The translations under genes and the position numbers were made by a program. 64,000 bases of DNA, from contig CM048849.1 of the NCBI GenBank assembly GCA_026545225.1, forward strand, positions 16,251,541 through 16,315,540, given 5' to 3'. Within the stretch, counting starts at the first letter, position 1. Each line of letters starts with the position of its first letter. The notes beneath the pieces were generated by a model. That model was not told where the DNA came from, made no database searches, and worked only from the letters and a program-made list of their open reading frames with translations. Shown in pieces: positions 47,073 through 57,890 of the stretch. Origin of the DNA: Cornus controversa. Taxonomy: Eukaryota > Streptophyta > Magnoliopsida > Cornales > Cornaceae.

Positions 47073-48123
47073 GGGGTATCGGATGAGGACCAAGAGAGAG
47101 CATTTACTTTTTTTAATGCTTTTATGTTTGAACATGTTATACATGATTCATGAAATATGCAATCCTCTTTAATTGCAATTGTTAAATTGTTTATGAGATT
47201 GTGGATGTGGCATGTAGTGTATTCATATGCATTCCATGTAGGTCGGTGTCGAGTTGGCACTTAGAAGGGTTGGGGAACCTTTACTGAGCCGCAGTGGTGC
47301 TCACCCCTTTATTCTAAACTCTTTTACAGATAAAGCGCCGATGACGGATGGGACTTGAGTGTCCAAGAACAGTTCTAGTTATATTTTGCTATATTTTGGA
47401 CATATGTACTCTTGGCTATCTATGCCGGCTTGTGGCACGGTAATGATCTAGTTGTAGTCATGGTAGAATTTGTTGCACTTTGAACCTTTTGCATGAATTC
47501 TTGTAATGACTATAAACTTGGAAAGACCATATGAATGATATGTATCTTTTGAGAAAAATGTGTAATGGAGATGTATGGTACCATAGGACCATTTTCCTCA
47601 TTTGTTATGATTTCTTGTATGGTTAATCATGAGCAAATGAAGTATGGAAAGTATGTATGCATGAGTTGTGAAGTGAAGATGGTAAGAAAAATAGATGGAA
47701 TTTCATTTCAAGTTTGAAATGCATGTTATGTGAATTTACTTGATGGCCATTGAGGCATTAAAGTAGCCATTGGGGGGACACATGCCCAAAAGTGTCCATT
47801 TTGAGTTCAAGGAGTGAATGGAATTATGTATATAGCAAGAGAATTGTGTTAGCTTCGATTTGATAGGTCATGGACCTTGTTTGGATTTAAATTGAGAAAG
47901 ATATGCATGTTTTAGTACAAGAGTGGTTAATCTGACCCACACCCACTAATTTGAGCATAACTTGAGTTGTGGTTGGTATTTTTGGATGATTCAATTTTTT
48001 TTAGAAACTAGACATGTTGAGGATGATCCATGTCAAATTTCAAGTCAAGCGGACTTACGGATTGAGAGATATTTGCATTTGAAGTCAGGTTGAGGAGTGC
48101 TGTCAAAAATCCGGGTCTGGTGC

Positions 48124-48278
48124 AGTTTGAGGCCGCTCAAAGTCAACTTTGAGGCCCCTGGAAATCTTTGAGGCGGCTCAAAGTTGAGTTTGACGCACTT
48201 CAAAGTGCTATTTTTGAAATTTTGAACTCACTGGAAGTTCCAGGCGCCTCAAAATCGAGTTGGAGGCGCGTCAAAGTC
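48124..48278 (+). repeat. CTTTGAGGCGCCTCAAAG palindrome cluster in the LTR
   Basis: Six near-palindromic units, for example TTTGAGGCCGCTCAAA (48126), CTTTGAGGCGGCTCAAAG (48166) and CCAGGCGCCTCAAAA (48240). They lie 230-380 bp before the LTR end, the same place as the unrelated palindromes of the 16427 LTR. Confidence 0.8.
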
Positions 48279-49240
48279 CTGTAAACCTTAAAAATGAGAA
48301 ATTTTATGATTTTTCATGATCTAAGAGTGGAAATGGAATGTCATGGATGCATAGACAGATGTGTGGCCCATTGGGATGGATAGTGATGAGAATACGCATA
48401 GATAATTACATGCGTATGATTAGCTTAGGGAATTGAGGAGGTTCATTGGGGTTAGTGAATGGTTCACCTCCGGTTTCCCCGGGAGTCGGGAAATTGGGGC
48501 GTGACATTGTATTTATTTTTAAGTCCAGGGAGCTTTCTGAGCCATTCAGCTCATTTTGGGATTCTTGAGTTGACGGGGCCTGAGATGCCAAACGAGTGGG
48601 TTTGGGAAACTAGAAAATTTTTGAAATTATTTATTTTCTGTTTTAAACCATTTTAAGAGATTAGAAGAGAGATGGAATGAATTTTGAAACCATAAACGTT
48701 TCCAAAATTGAAAACGGAGTCGGGAGGGTACATTAATTGGCGTAGGGGCGTTTTGGTATTTTCACATGTTGGATATTATAAGTATCATAAGATAGCTATT
48801 TGACCATTAATTTGGAGACTGAACAGCCAGCCATCTCTCTCTCCCTCTTGTCTTTCATCTCTTCTCTCTTTCTATAAGATTTGGAGCCCTAAAAGTGTGA
48901 TTTGTGAAGTGCTGCAGAAGGACGAAGTGTTCTACAAGGCAAGAGTTTCGATTTGATCAGTTCAAAGTCAAATTTGGACAATTTTTGATTCGGTGGATTT
49001 AGGTTTTTTTTGTTTGGAAACTCTTCTAAACTGAGGTAGGGATGTCTAGCCCATAATTTTCGAGGTTTGTGTGAGTATGTTGGATGTTTAGGGCATCTGG
49101 CTAGGCTTACAAGTGTTTAAATGGTGTATTATGTTGATTAGCATGATATAATGTATAATTTTATATGATGCTAATGATGGTTATGTGCTTATGTGCCACA
49201 TTCTCAGTAAGCAGTTTAGTGGCCTTATGGATCATATTAA

Positions 49241-49368
49241 ATGCACTAGTTTACTTAATATATAGCTTCAATTTCAATATGATTCCTTAATCAAAAAACT
49301 TTCAATGCACTACTTTACTTAATATATAGCTTCAATTTCAGTATTATTCCTTCATCAAAAAACTTTCA
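49241..49368. repeat. 64-bp tandem duplication
   Basis: The unit starting ATGCACTA(G/C)TTTACTTAAT occurs at 49241 and 49305, with four or five differences between copies. Confidence 0.9.
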
Positions 49369-49482
49369 ACTTTTCTTGTGTTATTTGTTGCATAATGTAA
49401 TGTTTCATCTTATACCAAGTCCTATTCTATCCCACAAAAACCAAAAACTTAAATCATGAGAGTAGAGTGGATCTCATGGTGT

Positions 49483-49682
49483 GTCTTTCCATTTAATCCA
49501 CTTCTCCATTGATTCTATGAGCTGAGGTTTGTGGGTCCTGGAAGACCCATTGAAATAGCAAAGGCCGAGGCTTGCTCTCCAACAAGCATGGTATGTTTAG
49601 TATGTTGCATCACTAATCTTGCAGCTCTGATGCCATCTCTCACATACCTCATGGCAGCAACAGCTCGAAGCTCCATGCTTGC
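49483..49682 (-). pseudogene. Asparaginase/aspartylglucosaminidase-like exon, middle part
   Basis: After acceptor TGTGTAG the minus strand reads ASMELRAVAAMRYVRDGIRA, ARLVMQHTKHTMLVGEQASA and FAISMGLPGPTNLSS. A 2-nt loss follows, then ESMEKWIKWKD. This is the alpha-chain region of plant N4-(beta-N-acetylglucosaminyl)-L-asparaginase, an Ntn hydrolase. It joins in frame with the exon at 49803 (AAT GGG / GCA AGC). The frameshift makes it inactive. The middle of the gene, including the autocatalytic Thr region, was not found. Confidence 0.75.
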
Positions 49683-49802
49683 CTACACATGCCATAGCAA
49701 ACCCAAGTCTGGATTGGATTGTCATTTTAAATGTATGAAGAGTAAAACTTATTAACAAGGAGCACACAAAGCTCACATAAGAAACAAGCAAATAGTGGTT
49801 AC

Positions 49803-49880
49803 CCCATTCATAACCATAGCATCAATTGTAGTTTCTCCATTCCATTCTCATCTGGACTTCCACCAGGTCCAACTGTCCAT
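49803..49880 (-). pseudogene. Asparaginase-like exon, upstream part
   Basis: The minus strand reads VGPGGSPDEN and TTIDAMVMNG, then donor GTAACC. A 5-bp tandem duplication (AATGGAATGGA) breaks the frame between PDENG and ETTIDA, and one base is lost before VGPGG. The family motif CDGTVGPGGSPDENGETTID fixes the identity. N-terminal exons (signal peptide region) were not recognised in the next 2 kb. Confidence 0.7.
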
Positions 49881-51683
49881 ACGAAAATTATATCAAAATT
49901 ATAGATACCCCTATTGACTACAAATATCAACGTGCTTAGCAATACGTCTTCCGGAAAACTACACCATCATCAATAAGGCAATAATCCAAAGTGAAACACA
50001 ATGAATAGTTGCATACACAAGCAACCAATTATCTAAATAGTAGATAAAATAATTAGTCAAATCACTATCAAATGAAATCAAATGCATGTTTGATAAATCT
50101 ACACCCATCATTAGCTAACATTGAATCTTTGTTTCTTCCAATTCTATTCAAATAGGTCACGATCAAAGGGAATGCAACTAACCTTGTGCAACAAAAATAT
50201 GAAGTGATTCTGATTCACATGGCCACAACTACATCCTTATAAAACCGCCATAGGGACTGAAATTCTCTTCTAAACCAAGGAATTAGATCTTGTTGGGATG
50301 CTTAAGAATTGAATATCATTCAAAATCTCTGAGTATTATTGACCTCCTAATGTAGGACGAAAAACGCTCAATACCAACTGAAGTCAGACAAGAAAAAGAA
50401 GTGCAAGAATAATGGTGAGAAAAATAATGGAGGAGAGTGAGCTTAGAAAGTTGTAATAATTCTCAATTCAGATAGTAAAGGATGAGAAGAACAAGACTAG
50501 AGGTGGGAAAAATAATGGAGGAAAGTGATTTTGGAATGTCACAGTAATTCTCAATTCAGATCTATGTAATTATATTACATAAGGCCTAAGGGCCTTTTAT
50601 AGACAACTAACTAAAAATAGGGGGTGGGGTTGAATAAGAAATAAACCAAAAATCCTTAAAAATAAAATAGAAAATAGCCCTAGTAAATATCTTTGTGCCT
50701 AAGCCTAACAAAGGTGTGAAATACATAATGATTTCCATTAATTTCTGCAATGAAACCAATTAGATGCCAAACAAGAAAGAGAAGGGTATGAGAAGACAAA
50801 AGAAAGGGGATGAGAAATTTGGAGAATATGAGATGAGAAGGGAAAAAGAGAAGGGTATGAGAATATAAACAGAAAGTGAAGAGAATAGCTAAAATAAAGG
50901 TGAGAAAAATAATGGAAGAGAGAGATCATTTAAAGGCACATTGTAAATTTAAGTTTGCATAATTCTATTACATAAGAGCCTTTTACACACAACAAACTGA
51001 AACACTAAAACCACCAAGGATTATAGCAACAATGGTATCGTCTCTACCTCCCAAAGTGGAAGATTAAGGGTTGAAGTCCTCGTGGAGCAAAGTGAATGTG
51101 CGTGTCATTTGCCCAAGAAACAAAATAACTAACCCAAAAACCTTAAAAATAAATGTTTATCCTTGCTCCTATGCCAGACATAGGTGCCACATATCTTTGA
51201 GAATGATGATTTGCTTGATAGCATATCTACCCAATATTTCTCCTTCAACTAGCTAATTTGTCATTGGCCCTCCTTCATGTCTTTAGATGCCAATTAAAGG
51301 AGTAACCGTGCTCATTTTCGAGAAGGAAAGGTGATACAATTGAAATTCTCTCCTAGTGTATTTCAGCAGTTGTAAGTAATATCCCCTCCCCCCCTCTCTC
51401 TTTTCCCCTTAACGTTGCCTCAGCTTTCATATGAGCTCAATGTCCTCAATCATCCACTACACTACGTATTAGACATTCAACGAACCTTACTCCTTTCCCC
51501 AAGATATTACATTTTTTTTATAAATAAAATTGTATTAGAAAGGCATTCAAACAGGGAACGCATCCCACAAAACTACACAAGGACCAAATAGGACCCCTAA
51601 GCTCTCAAAGAATCCAAGAAATCAACTATTTCCCCCATGGATTTACAATTTCTCCCAACAACCCAACAAAAAAGGAGAACTAA
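49881..51683. other. Intergenic, reversed copia LTR fragments and a LINE-like tail
   Basis: At 50400-50640 and 50880-51000 the same text recurs (GGTGAGAAAAATAATGGA..., TCTATTACATAAGAGCC / ATTACATAAGGCCTAAGGG). On the minus strand a TATA box CTATAAAAGG at 50602 suggests two copies of a reversed LTR. At 51511-51600 the minus strand (GGGATGCGTTCCCTGTTTGA, TACAATTTTATTTATAAAAA) resembles an L1 3' end. No coding frame recognised. Confidence 0.4.
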
Positions 51684-51945
51684 CACTACAAGATTTTTGG
51701 GTTTTAACAACGGGTTTTTTTATGACGGGCCCGTGTTGTCCGTCGTAAAAAGTATATCTCACGACGGGCCTGTGTAGCCTGCCCTAGAAAGCTTATTTTC
51801 TAAGGTGGTCATTCATAACCCGCCGTAGAAAATTCTTTCTACGACGAGCTAGGTGTGCCCGCCATAGAAAGGTACTATCCATGACAGGACTAAACCATAG
51901 TGGAAAGTTTATTATCTATGACGGGCCAAGCCCGTAGTGGAAAGA
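51684..51945 (+). repeat. CACTA left terminus and subterminal repeats
   Basis: CACTACAAGA end followed by at least six short units based on TACGACGGGC / GCCCGTCGTA in alternating orientation (51718, 51750, 51770, 51815, 51840, 51915). The preceding three bases TAA would be the 3-bp target duplication. After 51950 the sequence changes to a leader-like stretch (AAACCCTCAAATCTCTAC) up to 52260 that may be a captured 5' UTR. Confidence 0.85.
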
Positions 51946-52377
51946 TTAATTTTTTAGCCCCAATTCATGCTATGTAATTCTCACTCCCGCGCAAAACCCA
52001 AACCCTCAAATCTCTACAACCCTCTCTGACTCTCGTGCATAACCCAAACCCCCAAATCTCTAACCCTCTCTAGATCAAAGCTCAGCCAAACCCAGCCCTA
52101 ACCTCTGATCGACGTCATTCTCTTGCTTCGTTGAACAAGCTTGAAGCAAAGTCTCTGTCGAACTGAATCCCAAATTTCTCTCCATGGAAGCAACAAAAAC
52201 CACAATTTCTCCACCTCGAAGCAATCTCTGAGCCCCTTCATTCAGTAAGATTCCTATCTTCGTGTTTTTACACTAATTCATCCAGCATTTGTGATGGTTT
52301 CAGTTTATTTGATATCCTTTGTATTTATATATTAATTTGTTATACCAATACCTTAGTACATATATATATATATGTAT

Positions 52378-53002
52378 ATATATATATTTTCGGCCGACGA
52401 AGTTCTACCCGGCCGACGATGTCAAGAAGCCCCTTCTGAACAAGCGCAAAGCTCTCTCTCACTATATATATATATATATATTCATTTTGTATTTGATATT
52501 TGATTTATAGGTGTTAACTGATTTCTTCTCTTTCTATATTATTTTCTCTTTCTAGGGCTAGTATTAGCCTGGGTACAGTGCTGATTATCCTGGCTGGGAG
52601 GTTCAAGGGGAAGAGAGTTTTGTTTTTGAAACAACTTGCATTTGGGTTACTCCTAGTTACTGGTGAGATTTCTTGTTTCTTATATGCTATATTTATCAGA
52701 TTAAGTTTGTTGCTATCCGAGACACATTTCAAAGTAAATTTTAAAATCACACAATAAAATCTTATAACCATTAAAAGTATGTTCTTGTCCTATTGTTCCC
52801 TGCAACAGTTTCTTTTACTTTTTCGATAAGGTGTGGGTGTGGTTTCTGTGGTTGGGGGGCTCAATGAATGAAGGAGCAACAAACCTATCCTGAAACCCTG
52901 GTATTTTCTGCCTGTATCACTGTGGTGCATCACAATTGTTTGCATTCTTAGGTCTGTAATGAATGTGGATCCTTTATTTGCTTTTATGTAATAAAGAAAG
53001 AG

Positions 53003-53004
<2 letters not shown>
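52378..53004 (+). pseudogene. Captured ribosomal protein L6 (eL6) fragment, left arm of inverted repeat
   Basis: eL6 is a large-subunit protein of the cytosolic ribosome. Exon a (52391-52453) encodes RPTKFYPADDVKKPLLNKRK A; exon b (52556-52662) encodes [36 protein letters not shown]. Exon b has acceptor TTTCTAG and donor GTGAGA, and exon a is followed by a microsatellite-bearing intron. The family reads FYPADDVKKPLVNKRK...[28 protein letters not shown]...LLLVTG. Only these parts are present (no start, no end), so it cannot make eL6. Confidence 0.85.
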
Positions 53005-53035
<31 letters not shown>

Positions 53036-53064
53036 GACCATTCAACCTCCAATACACCAAAACA
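53005..53064. repeat. Centre of the inverted repeat with (AC)n
   Basis: A 60-bp spacer between the two arms containing about 15 AC units (53005-53034). It would form the loop of a hairpin transcript. Confidence 0.9.
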
Positions 53065-53587
53065 ATCTCTTTCTTTATTACATAAAAGCAAATAAAGGAT
53101 CCACATTCATTACAGGCCTAAGAATGCAAACCATTGTGATGCACCACAGTGATACAGGCAGAAAATACCAGGGTTTCAGGATAGGTTTGTTGCTCCTTCA
53201 TTCATTGAGCCCCCCAACCACAGAAACCACACCCACACCTTATCGAAAAAGTAAAAGAAACTATTGTAGGGAACAATAGGACAAGAACATACTTTTAATG
53301 GTTATAAGATTTTATTGTGTGATTTTAAAATTTACTTTGAAATGTGTCTCGGATAGCAACAAACTTAATCTGATAAATATAGCATATAAGAAACAAAAAA
53401 TCTCACCAGTAACTAGGAGTAACCCAAATGCAAGTTGTTTCAAAAACAAAACTCTCTTCCCCTTGAACCTCCCAGCCAGGATAATCAGCACTGTACCCAG
53501 GCTAATACTAGCCCTAGAAAGAGAAAACAATATAGAAAGAGAAGAAATCAGTTAACACCTATAAATCAAATATCAAATACAAAATGA

Positions 53588-53618
<31 letters not shown>

Positions 53619-53705
53619 GAGAGAGCTTTGCACTTGTTCAGAAGGGGCTTCTTGACATCGTCGGCCGGGTAGAACTTCGTCGGCCGAAAATATATATATA
53701 TATGT
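53065..53705 (-). pseudogene. Captured ribosomal protein L6 fragment, right arm of inverted repeat
   Basis: Mirror image of the left arm: exon b at 53407-53513 and exon a at 53624-53686 have the same lengths (107 and 63 bp) and the same splice sites. By eye the arms differ at only a handful of sites (for example CGC to TGC in exon a, TTGCAACAG to CTACAATAG in the intron) and in microsatellite length. Confidence 0.88.
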
Positions 53706-54124
53706 GGTAGTAAATAATGAATCAAGCTCCCATCAGATCGATTAATTGTCTGAGTAGGATTTGGTTGAATGATGGAGAAGGTTTTACTTTATTAGTCTTT
53801 ATAAAGCCAACGATCTTTGGGCAGTCATGGTTGTGGCCCTTAACCTAATCAATCTAAAGGCTTTTTAGTGATGAAGTGAACACCTTGAAATGCATTTACA
53901 TTCTCTTTTGTGATACTTCTTGTGGTAGTAGATAATGAATCAAGCCCCCCATTGGATTGGATTATTTGTGCTTGAGTAGGATTTAGTATAATGGTCGGTG
54001 GAGAAGGTTTCACTTTATTAGTCATTTTAAAGATAACAATTTTTTGGAGGTCACCAGTATGGTCCTTAACCCAATCAAACTGAAAGCTGGTTAGTGGCTT
54101 AAAATGAACACCATTGAAATCCAT
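53703..54124 (-). pseudogene. Unrecognised coding-like sequence in two 218-bp tandem units
   Basis: Units start TGTGGTAGTA(A/G)ATAATGAAT at 53703 and 53921. On the minus strand the upper unit is open for 91 codons (MDFNGVHFKPLTSFQFDWVK, IVIFKMTNKVKPSPPTIILN, AQIIQSNGGLDSLSTTTRS). The lower unit begins with the same NAFQGVHF phrase and then decays. Amino-acid composition is protein-like but I do not recognise the family. It may be another captured gene piece. Confidence 0.45.
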
Positions 54125-55089
54125 TTATATGATGGGTGCATATGGTAAAATGTTGAAAACATATGAATATTTAGCCATGTCCCCATGTGTCTTTGTGTTG
54201 GGGATTTCATAAATCCAACCTTTGAGATATGCCCATACCCGATACACGAACCCAAATCCATGTAACATAGTTAACTACACTGTATTGTCATCACCATTGC
54301 CCCTCAACAACCTTTTTCTAGCACCACCAACCTATGAACACAATTACCATTACTACTTGCCACTCATACTCTCTACTACCATCACCGTGTGCAATCGTAG
54401 TTTCTAAATACTGGTACGCCATCTTTGGTGGCTATTGTGCTCATTGTATTGTGCACTCGTATTGCATGCCTTGTTCAATTATATGCAGCCATTTTGAGGT
54501 TTGATTCCTAATATTTTGAATATAGGAAGTTATCTTTACTGGTAAAACTGATGGATAAATTTGTGATTGGGTCTGTGTTTGATTGGATAGGTTTGTACTT
54601 GGGTTTCAATCAGAATATTCAGAACTGTTTAAAACCTAGGTGGAAAAGTTGGATGTTGATAGTGGAAGTTGTCTTTTCACAAAGCTATGGTGTATTTCAG
54701 CACAATGTTTAGAAAATCATTCACCTTCGCCATACAATCATGGATCATGATCATAGGCTTTCATTCTTCTGGTTTATGACAGTTTGTTTGCATTTATTTT
54801 TTGACTTTCTGTTTAAATAGGGCACAACATTTAATTTATTTATTTCTGATTGATTGTTCTGCTTTTATTTTCGCTTTTTGCTTAGAAAATGAAAGTTGCT
54901 TACTCTGACATCAATCATATGATTCCTGGAGTTATGTCATAAAGACAAAATATATTATCACCAGCCAAAGAATGACTTGTTTGATTTCGAGGTAATTTGG
55001 GTTTGTCTGCTTAAGTTTCAAGTATGGAAAATTACAGATTGAGATAATAACAAAAAAAATTTTCAAAAAAATCAACCTATAGAGATCTT
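54125..55089. other. CACTA interior, non-coding
   Basis: I see no gene here. It is intron-like A/T-rich sequence. Confidence 0.4.
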
Positions 55090-55680
55090 ACATAATTGAT
55101 AATACCAAAGGAAACATTCCTTCAAGAACGTAACTTGGTGCATCTCTGGGTAAAAGCCATTTTGAAATTCAGCCTCGCATTGTCCCTCCAATCTATTAAA
55201 CCATTTTAAAAGAGGTTCCCATCCATTTGCTGCCTCTTTCAGAGAAGAGCCTCTGTTGCCTTCAAATTTTCCAGTAGAGGTACCACCTTTTAACTTTGCC
55301 TATTCTCATTTCAATCCATTTCCCCCTCATTACCTACTGCAAATATAGAATACTAAAAATCAGGAGCTGAGTTAGAGATATTCATAAAAATATTCTTGGT
55401 GGGAGTAACTCTTACATCTTGCTCTATTGCGATGAATAAATTATTCAAACCTTAGCTGGAGACTTGTTTCAGCAATCTGTAATTTAGACTCCGGGATGTT
55501 TCTTTGTAAAAGAAACCTCTATATCAATATCTCTGTTCTGGCCTCCTCAGTATCTTGTGTCTCTGATCTCACATCTTTTACTCTCCCCTCGGCACTCTGA
55601 TGAAACAAAATGCCATTAGGCCCTTTAATGGGAGTGAAGTATTGAAAGTTAAAAGCCATTGCCAGTACTGGGCCCGTCTA
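55090..55680 (-). pseudogene. Unrecognised captured coding-like segments
   Basis: The minus strand from 55292 to 55090 is open for about 66 codons: STGKFEGNRGSSLKEAANGW, EPLLKWFNRLEGQCEAEFQN, GFYPEMHQVTFLKEC. A second piece upstream (about 55640-55440) reads KGPNGILFHQSAEGRVKDV and RSETQDTEEARTEIL, stop, RFLLQRNIPESKLQIAETSL. Charged, protein-like composition on one strand suggests exons of one captured gene. The family is unknown to me. Confidence 0.4.
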
Positions 55681-56659
55681 AGTGCTGCGGGAGGGAAATG
55701 CTATAAATAGACAACATTTGACATTATTTTATGCAAAGTAGTTTCTCTCATACTCGAATCTGTGTCCTCTCACTTGTCAGTCCGAACTTTTTAGCATTGC
55801 ATGAAGCAATGACTTCTAGAGCATGAAAAAATCATTTACAGAGATACTAACAAAGTAAAGTCTCTTATTTTTCCTTCTTTGACATTAGGTGAGGATACAA
55901 GAAATAGGGGCCATTGCTTGTGCAATGCTAGAACCTTAGGCTGACAAGTGCGACAACGTAAATTCAATTATGTAAGCAGCTACTTTGTGCAAAATATTAT
56001 GTCCGTCTCCATTCTTTTCCTCAGTATCCCGTCAAAGTGGGACCCCCATAGGTAATTACCTTTTTTAGGTGAAGGTGCCAAAATACAAAAAAGTAGAAAA
56101 GCTAACTAGATACATGATGCAAATCTTCGTCCAAGTATCACTGGGCAGTAGCACAGCTTAACCAACAATCAAGAGGGGCACGATGCAATACTCTGTTAGC
56201 CACTTTAGGAGCATCTAACACTGAACTTTTATGAGAAGGCGCAATAGGTTTTTGGAATTTCAGATTGTAGCTTTTTAGGTCAATGTACAAGAATCCAAAT
56301 GATGACTTGTTTATAGCTGCAGTAATCATCTAAGAATGTGATTTTTATATGAATTTAGAGAATCCCAATTATCTTACCAGTTGTATATGGTCTCTGGAGG
56401 CTATTGGCTCTGCTTGAAGGGTAAATGGAGCTATTACAGTAAAATTCAGGGAAGAACACACTAAAATAGTTGGGTAGAAATTTGGGGCTTTTTGCTTGAT
56501 TTAAGGTATGTGTAATTAATCTTCAATAGCTTTGATTGTGTGGGAATATTAAGTGATTTTTATGTTTATAAATTGGTTGCAAGATTAGGAAGTAGACATT
56601 CTACCCTCAATTGATTTTTTTTTTGTAAGGAGCATGGTTTAATTGATTTGATAACATGA
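55681..56659. other. CACTA interior, non-coding
   Basis: No gene recognised. Confidence 0.4.
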
Positions 56660-57890
56660 AAATATGGTCTTTTAGCTTCCATTTGAAATTTGTTTCATGC
56701 AATTTGCCTTTGAGATGAGGTAGATATGAATTTTTGAAATGGGAAGCTTGCTGCTAGAAATTTTGTTTTTTAAAAACAGAATTGGTCTGCCTTCTTTGTT
56801 AAAACTGATTTGATCCACAAGGTATCTCATGAAACAAAAGCTACAGCATGAAATTTTAGCCTTTTGGCTTCATTTTGGGCTTTGGTTTCATGTCATTTCA
56901 ATTAGTATTCTATTTTTGGTGAAATTTTGAAGATAATCTGTTCTTGCTGGAAAACTGGTTTTGAAAACAGAATTTTGCTACTGTTTTGTTCATAAACGGA
57001 CCTTAATTATTTTTCTCTTTATGAAAGTGAATAGATGGTATGAAAATATTGTCTCTTAGCTTTCAATGGGCTTTGGTTTCATGCAATTTCGTTTTAAAAT
57101 GATTTTTCTATGAATTTTTGAAGTTGGGAGCTTCAGGCTGGAAATTCATTTCTGGGCAGAATGTTTATGGTTCCTTTTGTCTTAGAACTGATTTAGATGG
57201 TGAGGGATTTTGAGAAGGTGAATTGATAGTTTCAAATTTTAGCCTTTAAACTTTCAATTGCATTTGGATTCATGCAATTTGCTTGAGAAATGAAATTTTT
57301 ATGAATTTTTGAAGTTGGAGGTGACGAGCTGGAAATTCTATTTTTGGACAGAAATTTGGAGCATTCCCACGGAGGTAGTTCGCCAATAGTTGTGTTTTCA
57401 TAATCGGAAAATTTGGACTTCTCACTCCAAATTGAGGTAGGGGTGTGATATGCTTTTAACCTATGAATTCTTTGAGTTTTATGGTCATGGTGTGTTATAC
57501 ATGCATAGTGTGAGTTTGTGTGTGGCTTTGACTTATGGATAGTGATTGTATTCATTGCCAGTGATGGTTATGTGATTTGTTTTTGATGAACCTATATTCT
57601 AAGAATCATGTTTAAATGATGCAATGATGCTTGTTGAGTTGATGTATTCTTAATGTTATTGTAATGTCTTCATGATGTAAATTGATCAATCTATGATTTT
57701 TATAATGCCATAATTGTGAGCATGTCATGATAGTGTTTTGGACTATAGGACATGAGTTGCGTGGTTAACATGTGTTATGTGCTCGTGTGACGTGCTAAAT
57801 ATGATTATTAAAGTATGTGCACTCCTTCGTGAATTGGTTGATGATTATGGGAGATACTCGGTTTCTGTTACTATTGAGCGAGGGTAATTC
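56660..57890 (+). mobile_element. Gypsy-LTR-like segment with ~190-bp tandem repeats
   Basis: Four degenerate units spaced about 190 bp (TTTCATGCAATTTGCC at 56694, CATGTCATTTCAATTAG near 56888, TTTCATGCAATTTCG near 57078, ATTCATGCAATTTGCT near 57270), each with a GCTGGAAATTC/GGACAGAA-like motif. They are followed at 57431 by AAATTGAGGTAGGGGTGTG, the block seen in the gypsy LTRs at 17055 and 49031. LTR termini were not found. Confidence 0.45.

Larger units (their letters stand above)
45561..48506 (+). mobile_element. Gypsy solo LTR nested in another LTR, target duplication TTGTA
   Basis: A 2946-bp LTR from TGTCGAGACCGTGACC to GGGGCGTGACA, flanked by TTGTA at 45556-45560 and 48507-48511. It shares all blocks with the LTR at 16427: GAGCCCGGGAAGGTACG, the CT-rich leader near 45990, the TTTACTGAGCCGCAGTGG region near 47280, GGGGGACACATGCCC near 47774. 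It carries a hairpin array (46749-47072) and a palindrome cluster (48124-48278). There is no interior, so it is a solo LTR. Confidence 0.9.
45452..49210 (+). mobile_element. Truncated gypsy LTR, interrupted by a nested LTR
   Basis: The outer LTR starts near 45452 (TTTAAAGACCAAGTTC, compare TGTAAAGACCATCACC at 16427). It is split at 45560/48507 by another solo LTR and resumes with GTCCAGGGAGCTTTCTGAGC, the block TTGAAAACGGAGTCGGGAGG, a CT-rich leader at 48830-48870 and AAACTGAGGTAGGGATG at 49031. It fades near 49210, so the 3' half is missing. Confidence 0.75.

Noticed and set aside
51750..51940. Right end of the CACTA element
   Set aside because: The repeats in both orientations are subterminal repeats of the left end; no CTTGTAGTG terminus follows.
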